Made by a program: the position numbers and the translations under genes
In this document: positions 14,708 through 21,220 of the stretch, one piece after another
Layout: each line of letters opens with the position of its first letter
How positions within the stretch are numbered: position 1 is the stretch's first letter
IMG/VR virus record: IMGVR_UViG_3300010375_000047
Span: 1-26,683 of that record
Length of the DNA: 26,683 nucleotides
From: a virus
Strand: one strand, 5' to 3'
Notes under the pieces: generated by a model
Seen by the model: the letters and a program-made list of their open reading frames with translations, nothing else
Database searches by the model: none
What the model was told of the DNA's origin: nothing

Positions 14708-14720
14708 ACAATCAATATGA

Positions 14721-14749
14721 ATTTTCCAGGTTTTCCAGGTCGTTGTCAA
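14721..14749 (-). promoter_or_regulatory. Promoter candidate with TTGACA and tandem CCTGGAAAA repeats
   Basis: A perfect -35 hexamer TTGACA (14749-14744) is followed after 17 bases by GAAAAT (14726-14721), a moderate -10. Two direct copies of CCTGGAAAA (14739-14731 and 14730-14722) fill the spacer and -10. The -35 overlaps the stop codon of the upstream HTH gene. Start of transcription would be near 14713. Confidence 0.5.
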
Positions 14750-14940
14750 GTCTTTTCTGAAACTCGTTGAGATTTTTCTCGCTCAACCACCAAAAGGTCA
14801 GGCAGATTCAGCAAAAGACCCCGACCAGGCCTCCACGTCCGCACCTTCCCCTGCTGAACCCACGAGTACACCGTCGATAGAGACCGGTTCACTCTCGCTG
14901 GCGCTTCCCTTACTGGCAACCAATCGTCGAGCTCGCTCAT
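14746..14940 (-). CDS. Excisionase/MerR-like helix-turn-helix protein
   Basis: 64 residues from ATG 14940, with AGAAGG six bases upstream. The sequence DWLPVREAPARVNRSLSTVY then SWVQQGKVRTWRPGRGLLLN is a classic winged HTH of the HTH_17/excisionase type: helix, turn, recognition helix 'RSLSTVYSWVQQGKV' and wing. Such proteins act as Xis with a tyrosine recombinase or as small regulators. The first 143 nt lie inside the 3' end of the zinc-ribbon gene in another frame. It ends on the -35 box of the next promoter, so it may also regulate that promoter. Confidence 0.85.
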   Translation of the reverse strand: MSELDDWLPVREAPARVNRSLSTVYSWVQQGKVRTWRPGRGLLLNLPDLLVVEREKSQRVSEKT

Positions 14941-15484
14941 CCTTCGCCTTCTGTTCAGCCTCAATCACGAACGCCATCCGAGCGAACATCAACTCGTCCA
15001 CGATCGCGTTGCATGTCTTGTTCATGCACTTCACCTTCGAGTCGATGAGTTCCGCCGCCTTCAGTTCGGGCGGGAAGTACTTCAACGTCATCAGGTTGCA
15101 GGCGGTGCATCGGAAGAACTTCACCTCGTGGGGTTTGTCCTCGAGGGGCCATTTCGCGGCTGCGGTCTCCACCTCGGATGCCAGCAGCATGCAGATGTCG
15201 GATCCGTCGATATCGTTTGCTGCGTCCTCGAGTTCACGCCAACCGTTCAGCTCGTTCAGCAGCCTGGTCACTTCCTCGGCAGCAAGCCATGTGGCCGGCA
15301 GCCCGAGCGGCAAGCTAGACGCTTTCGATCGGGATCCGCGAAACTCGTCAGGGTCATTGCCTGGTTTGAGGTAGCCGGCAACACGCCACCATGAGACGTG
15401 GCGCATACCTACGCTTACTGCTCGTCGGACTCGCTCGAACTGGTCCCAGGTGAGGTACCCGACGTTCTCGTGATCGGCGCTCAA
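14798..15484 (-). CDS. Zinc-ribbon protein of the replication module, unknown function
   Basis: 228 residues from TTG 15484 (TTGA overlap with the SSB-like stop); no better start is seen before M27. The N-terminal 60 residues (TWDQFERVRRAVSVGMRHVS) look helical and DNA-binding. A central zinc ribbon is formed by FFRCTACNLM and VKCMNKTCNAIV (C-x2-C and C-x4-C). The C-terminal 50 residues are acidic and low-complexity and are the part that overlaps the next gene. Context suggests a DNA-binding replication or regulation role. No named family is recognised with confidence. Confidence 0.75.
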   Translation of the reverse strand: MSADHENVGYLTWDQFERVRRAVSVGMRHVSWWRVAGYLKPGNDPDEFRGSRSKASSLPLGLPATWLAAEEVTRLLNELNGWRELEDAANDIDGSDICMLLASEVETAAAKWPLEDKPHEVKFFRCTACNLMTLKYFPPELKAAELIDSKVKCMNKTCNAIVDELMFARMAFVIEAEQKAKDERARRLVASKGSASESEPVSIDGVLVGSAGEGADVEAWSGSFAESA

Positions 15485-15780
15485 AACGGGGTCGAATCGT
15501 TGTGCGGATCGGAAGGGCCGGGGTCTTGCGTGATCGTCTCGTGGTCATTGAGTGACACGTCGACGTAGGTTTTCCCGTCACGTTCGGTCTTCTTCCACGA
15601 CAACTTCCCGCGCACCTCCACCGCATCGCCCGTGGTTGCGGTCATGCCCCAAACGGTCACACGATCCGGGTACTGAGATCCGTTGCGTGCAATCTCGACC
15701 ATGGCGTAGGGTCCGTTCTTTGCGCTACCGGTTCTGCCTACGGTGCCGGCGAGGGTTGCGTTGATGTAGTTGTCGGTCAT
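15481..15780 (-). CDS. Single-stranded DNA-binding-like (OB-fold) protein
   Basis: 99 residues from ATG 15780, with AGGAG six bases upstream. The pattern INATLAGTVGRTGSAKNGPY-AMVEIA, DRVTVWGMTA, GDAVEVRGKLSW, DGKTYVDVSLN follows SSB-type OB folds: first strand, a central strand, then 'GD.V.V.G.l....' and 'dGk.y..v'. The acidic, Pro-rich tail (PGPSDPHNDSTPF) resembles the protein-interaction tail of SSBs. It is shorter than bacterial SSB. It would coat single strands produced by the exonuclease and helicase encoded upstream. Confidence 0.75.
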   Translation of the reverse strand: MTDNYINATLAGTVGRTGSAKNGPYAMVEIARNGSQYPDRVTVWGMTATTGDAVEVRGKLSWKKTERDGKTYVDVSLNDHETITQDPGPSDPHNDSTPF

Positions 15781-15914
15781 GTGGTTCTCCTGACGTAGTG
15801 GTATTGGTAGGCGGCGTATTCCCAGTCGTTGAGGTCGCCGGGTTTGATGGTTGCGAGGAAGATTTGGAGGGCATCGTCTGATGCTTTCCAGGTGTCGTCG
15901 GGCGGGTCGATCAC
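15777..15914 (-). CDS. Small acidic protein between helicase loader and SSB
   Basis: 45 residues from GTG 15914, overlapping the previous stop (GTGA) and ending in TGA within the SSB ATG (ATGA). It reads IDPPDDTWKASDDALQIFLA then PGDLNDWEYAAYQYHYVR. Both couplings, good codon use and lack of any other gene in the gap support it. Function is not recognised. The position between replication genes makes a small replication accessory plausible. Confidence 0.7.
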   Translation of the reverse strand: MIDPPDDTWKASDDALQIFLATIKPGDLNDWEYAAYQYHYVRRTT

Positions 15915-16228
15915 TGTTCCAGGACCCCCATCTCGATCAGACGGGCACGTTCAGCGTTTTCGGCTAGCCGTGTCCGCTCTGCGACAGACAGTTGGCGGTA
16001 CTGTTCCTCACGCTGGGCGGCATGCAGTCGGCGGATCCCATCTACGACGTGGGCGGGTTGCATGTAGTCCGCTGATTTCCGCCGATGCATGGTGACTGCT
16101 TCCACCGCGTCGTCGAACTTGAACGGCTCGAGCACGTCGTACCATTCCGAGATCGTGAGTGCGTCAACTTGTCGGTTGTCGACGATCTGGATCTTCGCCA
16201 GCACTTTGCCGACTTCCTGTTTGTTCAT
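15911..16228 (-). CDS. Putative helicase loader (phage G39P-like)
   Basis: 105 residues from ATG 16228, with AGGAG eight bases upstream and ATGA overlap with the initiator gene. The N-terminal 70 residues (KVLAKIQIVDNRQVDALTIS, EWYDVLEPFKFDDAVEAV, MQPAHVVDGIRRL) follow the all-helical pattern 'W...L....f..a..Av..h.......p.h....r' of G39P-type loader domains. The C-terminal 35 residues form a charged helix ending in GVLEQ. It probably delivers the host replicative helicase to the origin bound by the upstream initiator protein. Identification is by pattern and gene order. Confidence 0.7.
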   Translation of the reverse strand: MNKQEVGKVLAKIQIVDNRQVDALTISEWYDVLEPFKFDDAVEAVTMHRRKSADYMQPAHVVDGIRRLHAAQREEQYRQLSVAERTRLAENAERARLIEMGVLEQ

Positions 16229-16974
16229 CGTTCGAGCTCCTGCTGATCGGTTGCGAGCATGATCGTTTGGCGGGCGCGTTCGGCTGGGGTGAGCCGCGCT
16301 TTGCCTGTGCTGTTGCGTTCGGCTTCGTTGAGCATCCAGTTGCGCCAGGTGGCGAGCCAGTCGAGCTTGGAGGCTTGAGCGCCGGCCTTTGCGGTCCAGT
16401 AGTTGATGAACTTTTCCGTCGCCTTCGCGATGTCGACTGTTGGAGTGTTCGTCTTCGCCCACTGGGTCATGGTCGGGGTGACGGCGAAGCCGTCTGGGAT
16501 GCGCGAACCGCGCTTCTCGCCCTCTCTCTTATTAAGGGTCGGGTCGGGTCGGGTCGGGTCGGGTCGGGAGGCGATAACAGGTGCGTTACCAACGCCTTCG
16601 TTATCTTTTGTGGCAGCGTTACCGTCGCCCGTATTTCCGGCCCTTTTGGCACGCCACGCAGCAACTCTCGCCGTTTGCTCTTCCCGCTTCTGTTCAACTT
16701 TGTCGCGGGTTGGTTGCCACTTCTCCCAGTCCCGAAATACGAAACCGCCTCTTCTTTTCTTCCAGAGGCCACACTTGACGAGCTCGTTCGCCAACTCGAT
16801 GGATGCTCCGAAGTCGAGGACGATATGGGCCGGTACGTCTCCGTCCTTGAGGAACTGCGATGACCAGGTTCCGGTTAGGGTCCATAGCCCGATGGCGGCC
16901 AACCTCAGTTCGGCCGGGATCTTCTTCACTGGTTCGGAGGCGTGGAATCTGTCGTCGGCGCGGAACCAGACCAT
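16225..16974 (-). CDS. Replication initiator / replisome organiser-like protein
   Basis: 249 residues from ATG 16974 (TGATG overlap). N-terminal winged-helix domain: MVWFRADDRFHASEPVKKIP, LAAIGLWTLTGTWSSQFLKD, LVKCGLWKKRRGGFVFRDW. Then a charged helix (DKVEQKREEQTARVAAWRAK), a low-complexity linker with RPDPTRPDPT (137-146), and a C-terminal helical region (YWTAKAGAQ, DWLATWRNWMLNE). The N-terminus is characteristic of actinophage replication initiators of the O/DnaD-like type that bind origin DNA and work with the loader downstream. The linker is encoded by six perfect GGGTC repeats, so its reading frame is prone to slippage. Confidence 0.8.
   Translation of the reverse strand: MVWFRADDRFHASEPVKKIPAELRLAAIGLWTLTGTWSSQFLKDGDVPAHIVLDFGASIELANELVKCGLWKKRRGGFVFRDWEKWQPTRDKVEQKREEQTARVAAWRAKRAGNTGDGNAATKDNEGVGNAPVIASRPDPTRPDPTLNKREGEKRGSRIPDGFAVTPTMTQWAKTNTPTVDIAKATEKFINYWTAKAGAQASKLDWLATWRNWMLNEAERNSTGKARLTPAERARQTIMLATDQQELER
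16536..16568. repeat. Pentanucleotide microsatellite (GGGTC)6 plus GGG inside the initiator gene
   Basis: Six perfect GGGTC units occupy 16536-16565, followed by GGG. On the coding strand it reads GACCC and encodes RPDPTRPDPT. Five-base units do not preserve the frame, so loss or gain of one unit would change the downstream protein. Confidence 0.95.
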
Positions 16975-17546
16975 CAGGCCAGCGCCGCCTTCCGCTTGTC
17001 CTTGGCTGCGATGATTTTGCCGTCTCGAGTGACGCCGGCTGCTGATGCGCCGTGCCATGCTGCCTCGAGTTGTGCGAGCGTGGATGCGTCGTTGATGACG
17101 GACAGCCACTCGTCGACCAGTACCGGATCAGCGGATGTTGCACCCTGGGCGGGTGTTACACCCTTGAGCGGCTGGACAACGAACGTGATCCGTCGACCAC
17201 GAGACACCGTAAGCGGCAGGGGCACCGGGCCGTCGATGTGGGACATGTGGGAGATCCGGATACCCCCCGTCTTGTCCTTGCCGAACGTGATGTCGGGGTC
17301 GCGGTAGAGGGTCAGTTTCCGGCCGGCGTAGTTGGATGCTTCGCCGCCCCATGCGTTGGCGATGACTCGGCGCATTCCGAGGCTGGGCCGGTAGGCGCGT
17401 CCGGGGTATTCGACCAACTGGAAGTCGTAGGGCTGTTCTGCTTTGCCGGGGATGACTTCGGCGATGGTGACTGTGATGGGTCCGCTTATGAGGTCGTCGG
17501 CGTTGAGTTGGTCGGATCGGGGGGCGAGGCTGTTAGTGATGTCCAT
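16974..17546 (-). CDS. Conserved phage recombination/replication-module protein
   Basis: 190 residues from ATG 17546, overlapping the exonuclease stop by 14 nt. The first part is recognisable: MDITNSLAPRSDQLNADDLI, SGPITVTIAEV, EYPGRAYRPSLGMRRVIANA, GRKLTLYRDPDITFGKD, GGIRISHMSHID. This pattern recurs widely in phages next to exonuclease or recombination genes. The last 60 residues are a helical Ala/Lys-rich tail. No enzymatic motif is seen; an accessory or single-strand-annealing partner role is possible but not shown. Confidence 0.75.
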   Translation of the reverse strand: MDITNSLAPRSDQLNADDLISGPITVTIAEVIPGKAEQPYDFQLVEYPGRAYRPSLGMRRVIANAWGGEASNYAGRKLTLYRDPDITFGKDKTGGIRISHMSHIDGPVPLPLTVSRGRRITFVVQPLKGVTPAQGATSADPVLVDEWLSVINDASTLAQLEAAWHGASAAGVTRDGKIIAAKDKRKAALA

Positions 17547-18222
17547 CGAGGGTCATTTCTGTGTAGAGGTCGAGGGTTCGTTCGGTTTGTGGGAGTCCGG
17601 CAACGGCTTCGTCGTAGTGGGCGCGCATGATCGCGGCGGTTTCCTCGAACGCCTGAGCGGTTCTGGCGATGGCTTCTTGCCAGCGCGGGTCGGGTAGCAC
17701 ACGCTTCTTCCAGAGCGGCATGCCACCGCAGAACGACAGATAATCCAGCCAGTCACGGCCTGAGACGAACAGGGCTGCTTGACACTGAGCCACGTTCTCG
17801 GAAGGAACCGCATCGGCGAGGATCGTTGCCAGGTGCTCCTTGGGCCTGCGTGATTTCGTCTCGATCAATCCGTCGTCGCCCACGAGTCCATCGGGTGAGT
17901 ATCCGATCGTGTAGGCGTCTTCCTCGCGGAGGATGAACCCAACCTGCGTAACCGGGGCGTAGTGCTCGCTGTAGATGTCCCTGACAATCGGCTCGATGTC
18001 GTGGCCGCGCTGCATGTCGTAGCTGACGTATCGGTCATCGGTCAAGCCGGTGATTCGTTCGGACACAAGGGCTGCGGTGAGGGCGCGCGATTCTGGATTG
18101 TTAGCGGGCTTGACGGTCTTCGCGGTTATGAGCTGCCCGATAGTCGAGGCGGTGAGGATCCCGCGTCGTGCGTCATCCCATTCCGGAGTGCCCTGCTCGA
18201 CTGGGAGGATTCGTGGCTTCAT
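17533..18222 (-). CDS. YqaJ/lambda-exonuclease-type recombinase nuclease
   Basis: 229 residues from ATG 18222, overlapping the RusA stop (ATGA). PILPVEQGTPEWDDARRG opens the family. RGHDIEPIVRD precedes the active site: YSPDGLVGDDGLIETKSRRP gives D111, E121 and K123, the same spacing as lambda exonuclease (D119, E129, K131). The C-terminus is helical. It digests the 5' strand at double-strand ends for recombination-dependent replication or end repair. A single-strand annealing protein of the Beta/RecT type is not visible beside it. The SSB-like protein and the unknown 190-residue protein are the nearby candidates to work with it. Confidence 0.9.
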   Translation of the reverse strand: MKPRILPVEQGTPEWDDARRGILTASTIGQLITAKTVKPANNPESRALTAALVSERITGLTDDRYVSYDMQRGHDIEPIVRDIYSEHYAPVTQVGFILREEDAYTIGYSPDGLVGDDGLIETKSRRPKEHLATILADAVPSENVAQCQAALFVSGRDWLDYLSFCGGMPLWKKRVLPDPRWQEAIARTAQAFEETAAIMRAHYDEAVAGLPQTERTLDLYTEMTLDGHH

Positions 18223-18599
18223 GTGGTTTCTTCTCTGTCGGGGTTGATGCTGTAGACCGTCACCTCCGTTCGGGCGCGATCCTTGGTGGTGTAGTGCTTG
18301 GTGACGCGGAGGTCGTGGACTTGCCAGTCGTCTGTATAGGCGCGTCCGTTGAGTGCGTCTTTGACGGATTTGACGAGGTTGTCGGCGTCTACGTGTCGGT
18401 GGGTGCCGAGGTAGAAGGCGACGTCTAGGCGGACGCAGGATGGCAACTCGGGTTGCTGTTGTGCATCCCAAGTTGCTCGGATAGCTGCTTCGTAGTCGCG
18501 TGTCGTTTTCGGCGTGTAGGTGCCGTTTCGGGTGACTCGTGGGCGCGCCTTGGCTCTTGGTTCACCGGGGATGGTGAGCCGTGCTGTCTCGATCACCAT
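18219..18599 (-). CDS. rusA: RusA-type Holliday junction resolvase
   Basis: 126 residues from ATG 18599, overlapping the recombinase stop by 7 nt. It has the opening LTIPGEPRAKARPRV, the active-site motif HVDADNLVKSVKDALNG with D71, D73 and K77, and YTDDWQVHDLRV with D90/D91. This matches E. coli RusA D70, D72, K76 and D91 closely. The C-terminal strand (TEVTVYSI) completes the fold. It cuts four-way junctions, resolving recombination or replication intermediates before packaging. It is followed by the exonuclease, as in a recombination operon. Confidence 0.93.
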   Translation of the reverse strand: MVIETARLTIPGEPRAKARPRVTRNGTYTPKTTRDYEAAIRATWDAQQQPELPSCVRLDVAFYLGTHRHVDADNLVKSVKDALNGRAYTDDWQVHDLRVTKHYTTKDRARTEVTVYSINPDREETT

Positions 18600-19408
18600 G
18601 CGCCCATTGCGGCGTCGCGGAGTTGGTCATCGTCGATGCCTACGTACCCCTGCGTCGTTGCGACTGAGGCGTGACCCATGAGCCGCTGCAAGGCCAGCAG
18701 TTCGCCACCGGATTTGATGACTTGGGTTGCGAACCGGTGCCGCAGCTTGTGGCACGTCACACCAGGGGGAAGAACCTTGGATACGTATCGGCTGACTGTT
18801 GCGGGGGCGATGTGTCCGTTGTCGCGGCCGGGGAAGACGTAGCCGGTTCGTTCGTTGCCTTCACGTTCAACACGCAACAGCTTGGCTGTCTCATCGGAGA
18901 TGGGGACGAGGCGAGTCTTGGAACCCTTGCCGACGATGCGCAACGAGTAACGACCTGGTAGTCCTTCGATGTCGCGGACGTGAACTTGGGCGATCTCCAT
19001 GGCCCTGGCACCGATGCGTACTCCGATGATGACCATGAGCTCGACGCGGGGGCTGGCTTTGTCGAGTGCGGCGTTGACGGCTTCGAGGGTTGCCGGCTTC
19101 GGTACACCGTGCGGCACGCGGACTGCGGGCAGATCTTTGGTCGGGTCGTCGGGGAGGAATCCTTTGCGGAATGCGAACCCGAAGTAGCCAGTCAGGGATG
19201 AGCGGACGACGCCTTTGGTATTGGGTGCCCAGCCCGGGTTTCCCATGTAGTCGACGAGGATGTCGTCGGTGATGTCTTCGGCCTCGAGGGTGGGGTATGC
19301 CTTCCGGAGTTTGCGGATTTGGTAGGTGCGCAGTTCGATGGTGCGCGGTGATCTCGTCGCAGCTTTCAGATATTTGAGGTAGGCGGGATCGATTGTGTTC
19401 CACGGCAT
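18593..19408 (-). CDS. int: Tyrosine recombinase (integrase/Xer-like)
   Basis: 271 residues from ATG 19408, with GAAGGAG five bases upstream. The core-binding domain is about residues 1-98. The catalytic domain has all six expected residues: R135 (GARAMEIA), K161 (GKGSKTR), H220 and R223 (CHKLRHRF), H246 (LMGHASVATT) and nucleophile Y255 (TQGYVG). No arm-binding N-terminal domain is present, so it is compact and closer in form to XerC/D than to lambda Int. It could integrate the phage or resolve genome multimers. It is transcribed with RusA and the exonuclease, which is unusual for a prophage integrase. Confidence 0.92.
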   Translation of the reverse strand: MPWNTIDPAYLKYLKAATRSPRTIELRTYQIRKLRKAYPTLEAEDITDDILVDYMGNPGWAPNTKGVVRSSLTGYFGFAFRKGFLPDDPTKDLPAVRVPHGVPKPATLEAVNAALDKASPRVELMVIIGVRIGARAMEIAQVHVRDIEGLPGRYSLRIVGKGSKTRLVPISDETAKLLRVEREGNERTGYVFPGRDNGHIAPATVSRYVSKVLPPGVTCHKLRHRFATQVIKSGGELLALQRLMGHASVATTQGYVGIDDDQLRDAAMGAW

Positions 19409-19440
19409 GTGGACTCCTTCAGTTGATATTCAGTTGTATG

Positions 19441-19526
19441 ACCCGGCCCCGTTGTTCCTCATCAGGGCCATTCCGCGTTTAGCGGGGGCGAGGAGCAACG
19501 GCGTTACGTGGCCCTAGTTGCCGGGT
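19441..19526. repeat. Nested inverted repeats in the gap upstream of the recombinase
   Basis: The 125-nt gap between the recombinase start and the next gene has ordered complements: ACCCGGC (19441-19447) with GCCGGGT (19520-19526), CGTTGTTCCTC (19450-19460) with GAGGAGCAACG (19490-19500), and CCGC/GCGG (19473-19476, 19482-19485) as an inner hairpin. AGGGCCA (19464-19470), in the loop of the second stem, complements TGGCCCT (19509-19515) outside it, which makes a pseudoknot. No gene is seen here. It could be an attachment site, recombinase-binding region, origin or structured RNA. Confidence 0.7.
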
Positions 19527-19533
19527 TGTTCGC

Positions 19534-19674
19534 CTATGGGTGCATGCTTGGATGTAGTCCGGCTACATATCCGGGTCGGCCGTTCTGCGTGTCAACGTGC
19601 GTTCCCCAGGCTTCTGCTCCGGGGCGCTCGCGCATCTCGGTGCAGATGAACTTGGCAAGTTCCTTGTTGTTCAT
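19534..19674 (-). CDS. Small protein, unknown function
   Basis: 46 residues from ATG 19674, overlapping the previous stop (ATGA). It reads MNNKELAKFICTEMRERPGA then EAWGTHVDTQNGRPGYVAGL and ends in HPSMHP. It may be a fragment-sized regulator or inhibitor. No family is recognised. It is the last gene before the structured element and recombinase operon. Confidence 0.65.
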   Translation of the reverse strand: MNNKELAKFICTEMRERPGAEAWGTHVDTQNGRPGYVAGLHPSMHP

Positions 19675-20063
19675 GGCTTCCCGGTTCCGCGGTGGACGAT
19701 CTTCTTCGCGGCCCAATTGACGAGCATGCCCAACGGGTCCAGCAGTTCGAGAAGCCTTGCTGACTGCATTCGTTGGGCATCCCGCCAAGCAGCCGCCCCA
19801 CCGATCCGATCCCGTAGCGCCGAGATCATTTCTTCGACATCTCCGCCGAATGGGTCGAATCCGAGCCGGTCAATCATCCGAGTCTCGGCGCGGCTGTTTC
19901 GCCCACCCATGTAGGCGCGAACGATTTCGTAAGCGGCGTCCCACTGGGAAGTGTTGGACAGGAACGACCAGTCCCGCGAAAGCGATTCAAGTTCTGTCAC
20001 TTGGGCTGGCGTGAAGTTGAACAGCTCAAGCAACTTGATCGTCCTAGTGGAGTCGTCGTTCAT
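19671..20063 (-). CDS. Helical early protein, unknown function
   Basis: 130 residues from ATG 20063 (ATGA overlap). Mostly alpha-helical: IKLLELFNFTPAQVTELESL, WDAAYEIVRAYMGGRNS, EMISALRDRIGGAAAWRDAQ, ending basic (KKIVHRGTGKP). No catalytic motif or membrane segment is clear, although LLELLDPLGMLVNWAAKKIV is hydrophobic. It belongs to the coupled chain of small early genes. Confidence 0.75.
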   Translation of the reverse strand: MNDDSTRTIKLLELFNFTPAQVTELESLSRDWSFLSNTSQWDAAYEIVRAYMGGRNSRAETRMIDRLGFDPFGGDVEEMISALRDRIGGAAAWRDAQRMQSARLLELLDPLGMLVNWAAKKIVHRGTGKP

Positions 20064-20389
20064 GACCTGCCCCCGTGGCTCTTGGACTGGGATACCTTGA
20101 TGTAGCCGTAGCTTCCTGGGGGTCGCACGACCTCGATCTGTTTGACCGTTGATCGGATTTCTCGGGCCGTCATTGTCTGCTGACGCCCTTCGAACTCGTC
20201 AGCAAGATCTAGTACGCCGGCTTCCTTGATCACCGGGATGAGTTGGTCGAGTACGACGCTGCTGAAGTAATCCCAACCCTGTTCGATGTCGAGGCTGAGG
20301 TAGCCGTCGTTCGCACCTTTCCACTCATCCCAAAGTCGTAGCGCGATGGAGTCAATCACTAGCCGAAGCTCGTCGTCGTGCTCGGACAT
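20060..20389 (-). CDS. Early protein, unknown function
   Basis: 109 residues from ATG 20389 (TGATG overlap). Acidic and helical in the first 70 residues (SEHDDELRLVIDSIALRLWD, GWDYFSSVVLDQLIPVIKEA), then basic (TAREIRSTVKQIEVVRPPGS, GYIKVSQSKSHGGRS). The charge change suggests two parts, possibly a host-protein-binding part and a nucleic-acid-contacting tail, but nothing is shown. No family is recognised. Confidence 0.75.
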   Translation of the reverse strand: MSEHDDELRLVIDSIALRLWDEWKGANDGYLSLDIEQGWDYFSSVVLDQLIPVIKEAGVLDLADEFEGRQQTMTAREIRSTVKQIEVVRPPGSYGYIKVSQSKSHGGRS

Positions 20390-20853
20390 CAGTCCTCCAT
20401 CATCCTGAAGTGGTCGCGGATCCGCATGATGATCGCCGCGACCGATGGCTCCGGCAGTGGAGTGTGATCATGGATCGATGCCGCCTGCCGCCAGTCCGAC
20501 GTCTCGATGAACTCCACGACCTCAGCAACCGCAGCGTTACGGCGACGGAAGTTGCCATGCCAATAGATCAGCGCAGCGGCATGTCGGGTGTACTGCTCTC
20601 TGGTCGGCTTGCCTGGCCACAGCCATTGACCACCGGGGCCGTCGAGGAAGTCCATGGCATGCTTGATCTCTGCCCTCAAGGCTTCCAGGGCGGACATGTC
20701 GTCCTCTGCCGGTGATGTAACGCTTCCAGCGATCAGGCAATCACGCAGGTCGAAGATGGCTCGCGTTAGCTCGTCGGGGTGGACGTTGCCGATGCCCTGT
20801 CGAAGTAGGTCGTTGGCGAAATCTATTGCGTGATCGGCCCGCGATCCGGTCAT
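20389..20853 (-). CDS. Early protein, unknown function
   Basis: 154 residues from ATG 20853, whose ATGA overlap with the previous stop is preferred over an in-frame ATG at 20928. Helical and acidic: MTGSRADHAIDFANDLLRQG, LTRAIFDLRDCLIAG, EDDMSALEALRAEIKHAMDF, then WPGKPTREQYTRHAAALIYW. The C-terminus is helical (EPSVAAIIMRIRDHFRMMED). The sequence 'WLWPGKPTREQYTRHAAALI' gives no function. It is part of the small-gene chain. Confidence 0.75.
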   Translation of the reverse strand: MTGSRADHAIDFANDLLRQGIGNVHPDELTRAIFDLRDCLIAGSVTSPAEDDMSALEALRAEIKHAMDFLDGPGGQWLWPGKPTREQYTRHAAALIYWHGNFRRRNAAVAEVVEFIETSDWRQAASIHDHTPLPEPSVAAIIMRIRDHFRMMED

Positions 20854-21047
20854 GGCATCGCCAGAAAGGACGGACCTTTGGGCGGCGGTGGCGGGTACTG
20901 GCCGAGACGCTCCATTTCGGCCTGCCATGCTTCGCCGTATGCCTTGTCGATGTAGCGCAGACCGCCGCCGCCACGAAGATTGCTCCCACCCGTCATTGCT
21001 GGCGGCTTAGCCCACCCGAACTGACGGGCATCACTCTCGGCACTCAT
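20850..21047 (-). CDS. Small protein with poly-proline tail, unknown
   Basis: 65 residues from ATG 21047, with AGGAG six bases upstream and a 4-nt overlap with the 46-residue gene before it. It has a Gly-rich middle (NLRGGGGLRYIDKAYGEAWQ), a short helix (AEMERLGQYP) and PPPPPKGP near the end. The polyproline run could be a binding surface. No family is recognised. Confidence 0.7.
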   Translation of the reverse strand: MSAESDARQFGWAKPPAMTGGSNLRGGGGLRYIDKAYGEAWQAEMERLGQYPPPPPKGPSFLAMP

Positions 21048-21184
21048 TTCGTTCTCCTGCTTTCGATATCTTCTATCCGGCGTTGTAGTTCAACCCACCG
21101 AGCCACCGAAAGCGGCCCAATCTGCCCCCTGCGGAGCATCATGACGATCATGCTGCGGTTGCCGTTATCGAGAAGCTTCCCCAT
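21044..21184 (-). CDS. 46-residue protein, unknown function
   Basis: A small frame from ATG 21184 has a perfect AAGGAGG five bases upstream, the best ribosome site in this region. It reads MGKLLDNGNRSMIVMMLRRG then QIGPLSVARWVELQRRIEDI and ends in ESRRTK, with the stop inside the next start (21047). The strongly helical, basic-ended sequence may be an HTH-like or coiled protein. The gap upstream (21185-21220) contains a GTATATC sequence, which may belong to a promoter. Confidence 0.7.
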   Translation of the reverse strand: MGKLLDNGNRSMIVMMLRRGQIGPLSVARWVELQRRIEDIESRRTK

Positions 21185-21220
21185 GCTGACCTCCTTTGTC
21201 GTATATCGGAACGTGCTGGG

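Noticed and set aside
14798-14940. One of the two overlapping genes being spurious
   Set aside because: The HTH core and ribosome site support the downstream gene. The zinc-ribbon frame continues without stop and is supported upstream, so neither could be discarded.
16536-16568. CRISPR or iteron-type origin repeats
   Set aside because: Units are five bases with no spacers and lie within coding sequence. This is a microsatellite.
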